From Bdellovibrionales bacterium (GTDB lineage Bacteria; Bdellovibrionota; UBA2428): a DNA stretch of 5,247 bases. The notes under the pieces were generated by a model. It saw nothing but the letters and a program-made list of their open reading frames with translations. It was not told where the DNA came from and did no database searches. Both the position numbers and the translations under genes were made by a program. Of this stretch, positions 5,047 to 5,247 are shown piece by piece. The stretch is from assembly GCA_018266335.1 (NCBI GenBank), contig JAFEAR010000132.1, positions 1-5,247 of the forward strand, in the 5' to 3' direction. Positions within the stretch are counted from its first letter, which is position 1. Every line of letters starts with the position of its first letter.

Positions 5047-5247
5047 TTAATTTGGCTTGGCCTCCGCCAGCGCGACGAAGTTCTGCGCCAGGACGAAGGG
5101 CTGCACAATCAAAATCCGGAAAAAGCGTTTTTCCCTCCGCCAGACTTCGAGGTCGAGGGGCGATGCCTTGGTGATGAGGCTTTGCTCAACCAACTTGCTA
5201 ATCGCTTGCGCTTTATCCTCGGCTACTAATAGCGCGACCTCGGCAAG
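5047..5247 (-). CDS. DUF2288 family protein, C-terminal part (cut by window edge)
   Basis: The minus strand is open from the right edge to TAA at 5049-5047, giving the last 66 residues. They begin LAEVALLVAEDKAQAISKLV, continue with a charged stretch containing EVWRREKRFFRILIV, and end QPFVLAQNFVALAEAKPN. This follows the DUF2288 pattern (PF10052): DLVEVA...AED...V..L...L...., then a W, an aromatic-hydrophobic strand and a P-[FW]-VLxQ motif. The family is small (about 90-110 aa), cytosolic and of unknown function; the missing N-terminus (roughly 30-40 residues) lies beyond 5247. It converges on the DoxX-like gene with only 3 bp between stop codons, leaving no room for an intergenic terminator. 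Confidence 0.75.
   Translation of the reverse strand, partial: LAEVALLVAEDKAQAISKLVEQSLITKASPLDLEVWRREKRFFRILIVQPFVLAQNFVALAEAKPN

Noticed and set aside
5119..5137. Palindrome GGAAAAA-GCG-TTTTTCC.
   Set aside because: It lies within the DUF2288 coding region, has an AT-rich stem, and is not at the end of a gene on either strand.
4695..5174. A 159-codon open frame on the + strand over the DoxX-like gene and beyond.
   Set aside because: It is out of frame with a gene that matches DoxX-like proteins throughout, runs antisense over the DUF2288 coding part, and its translation has no family-like pattern.

Overview
The window looks like ordinary gene-dense chromosome from a Gram-negative bacterium of roughly 50% GC. 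Genes lie on both strands with small gaps, ATG and GTG starts follow Shine-Dalgarno motifs, and there is no phage, plasmid, IS, CRISPR or RNA gene. The mix of families (YbjT-like SDR, Tag, DUF2239, DoxX-like, DUF2288) fits Pseudomonadota or Bdellovibrionota-type bacteria, but the phylum is a guess.

Layout. (a) 1-482: a + strand RNase HI-like reading frame (135-482) that lacks the N-terminal strand carrying the first catalytic Asp, so it is probably a decayed rnhA copy. Just left of it, at 58-83, is a hairpin plus T-run that reads as a terminator on the minus strand. (b) 2775-500, minus strand: a two-gene operon, an NAD(P)-binding YbjT-like protein (GTG start at 2775) followed by a class I SAM-dependent methyltransferase of the leucine-carboxylmethyltransferase-like family, joined by an ATGA overlap. 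(c) 2839-3969, plus strand: tag (3-methyladenine DNA glycosylase I, with its zinc ligands and catalytic Glu), then a small polytopic membrane protein whose ribosome binding site overlaps the tag stop region. (d) 4557-3928, minus strand: a DUF2239 protein whose 3' end overlaps the membrane protein gene by 42 bp in convergent orientation. (e) 4558-4671: a divergent control region with two 20-bp palindromes (core ATTACCC/GGGTAAT) around a shared -35 area. (f) 4672-5043, plus strand: a DoxX-like four-helix membrane protein. (g) 5047-5247, minus strand: the C-terminal part of a DUF2288 protein cut by the window edge, with 3 bp between its stop codon and that of the DoxX-like gene.

The most interesting part is the 4.0-5.0 kb block. 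The DUF2239 protein contains a stretch that reads like a ribbon-helix-helix DNA-binding fold. Its own promoter (TTGACA, 17 bp, TAATAT) is covered by a near-perfect palindrome, and the promoter position predicts a leaderless transcript. A second palindrome covers the likely promoter of the divergent DoxX-like gene. The simplest model is a compact divergent unit in which the DUF2239 protein, or a regulator encoded elsewhere, represses both genes. The palindromes are directly visible; the identity of the binding protein is inference.
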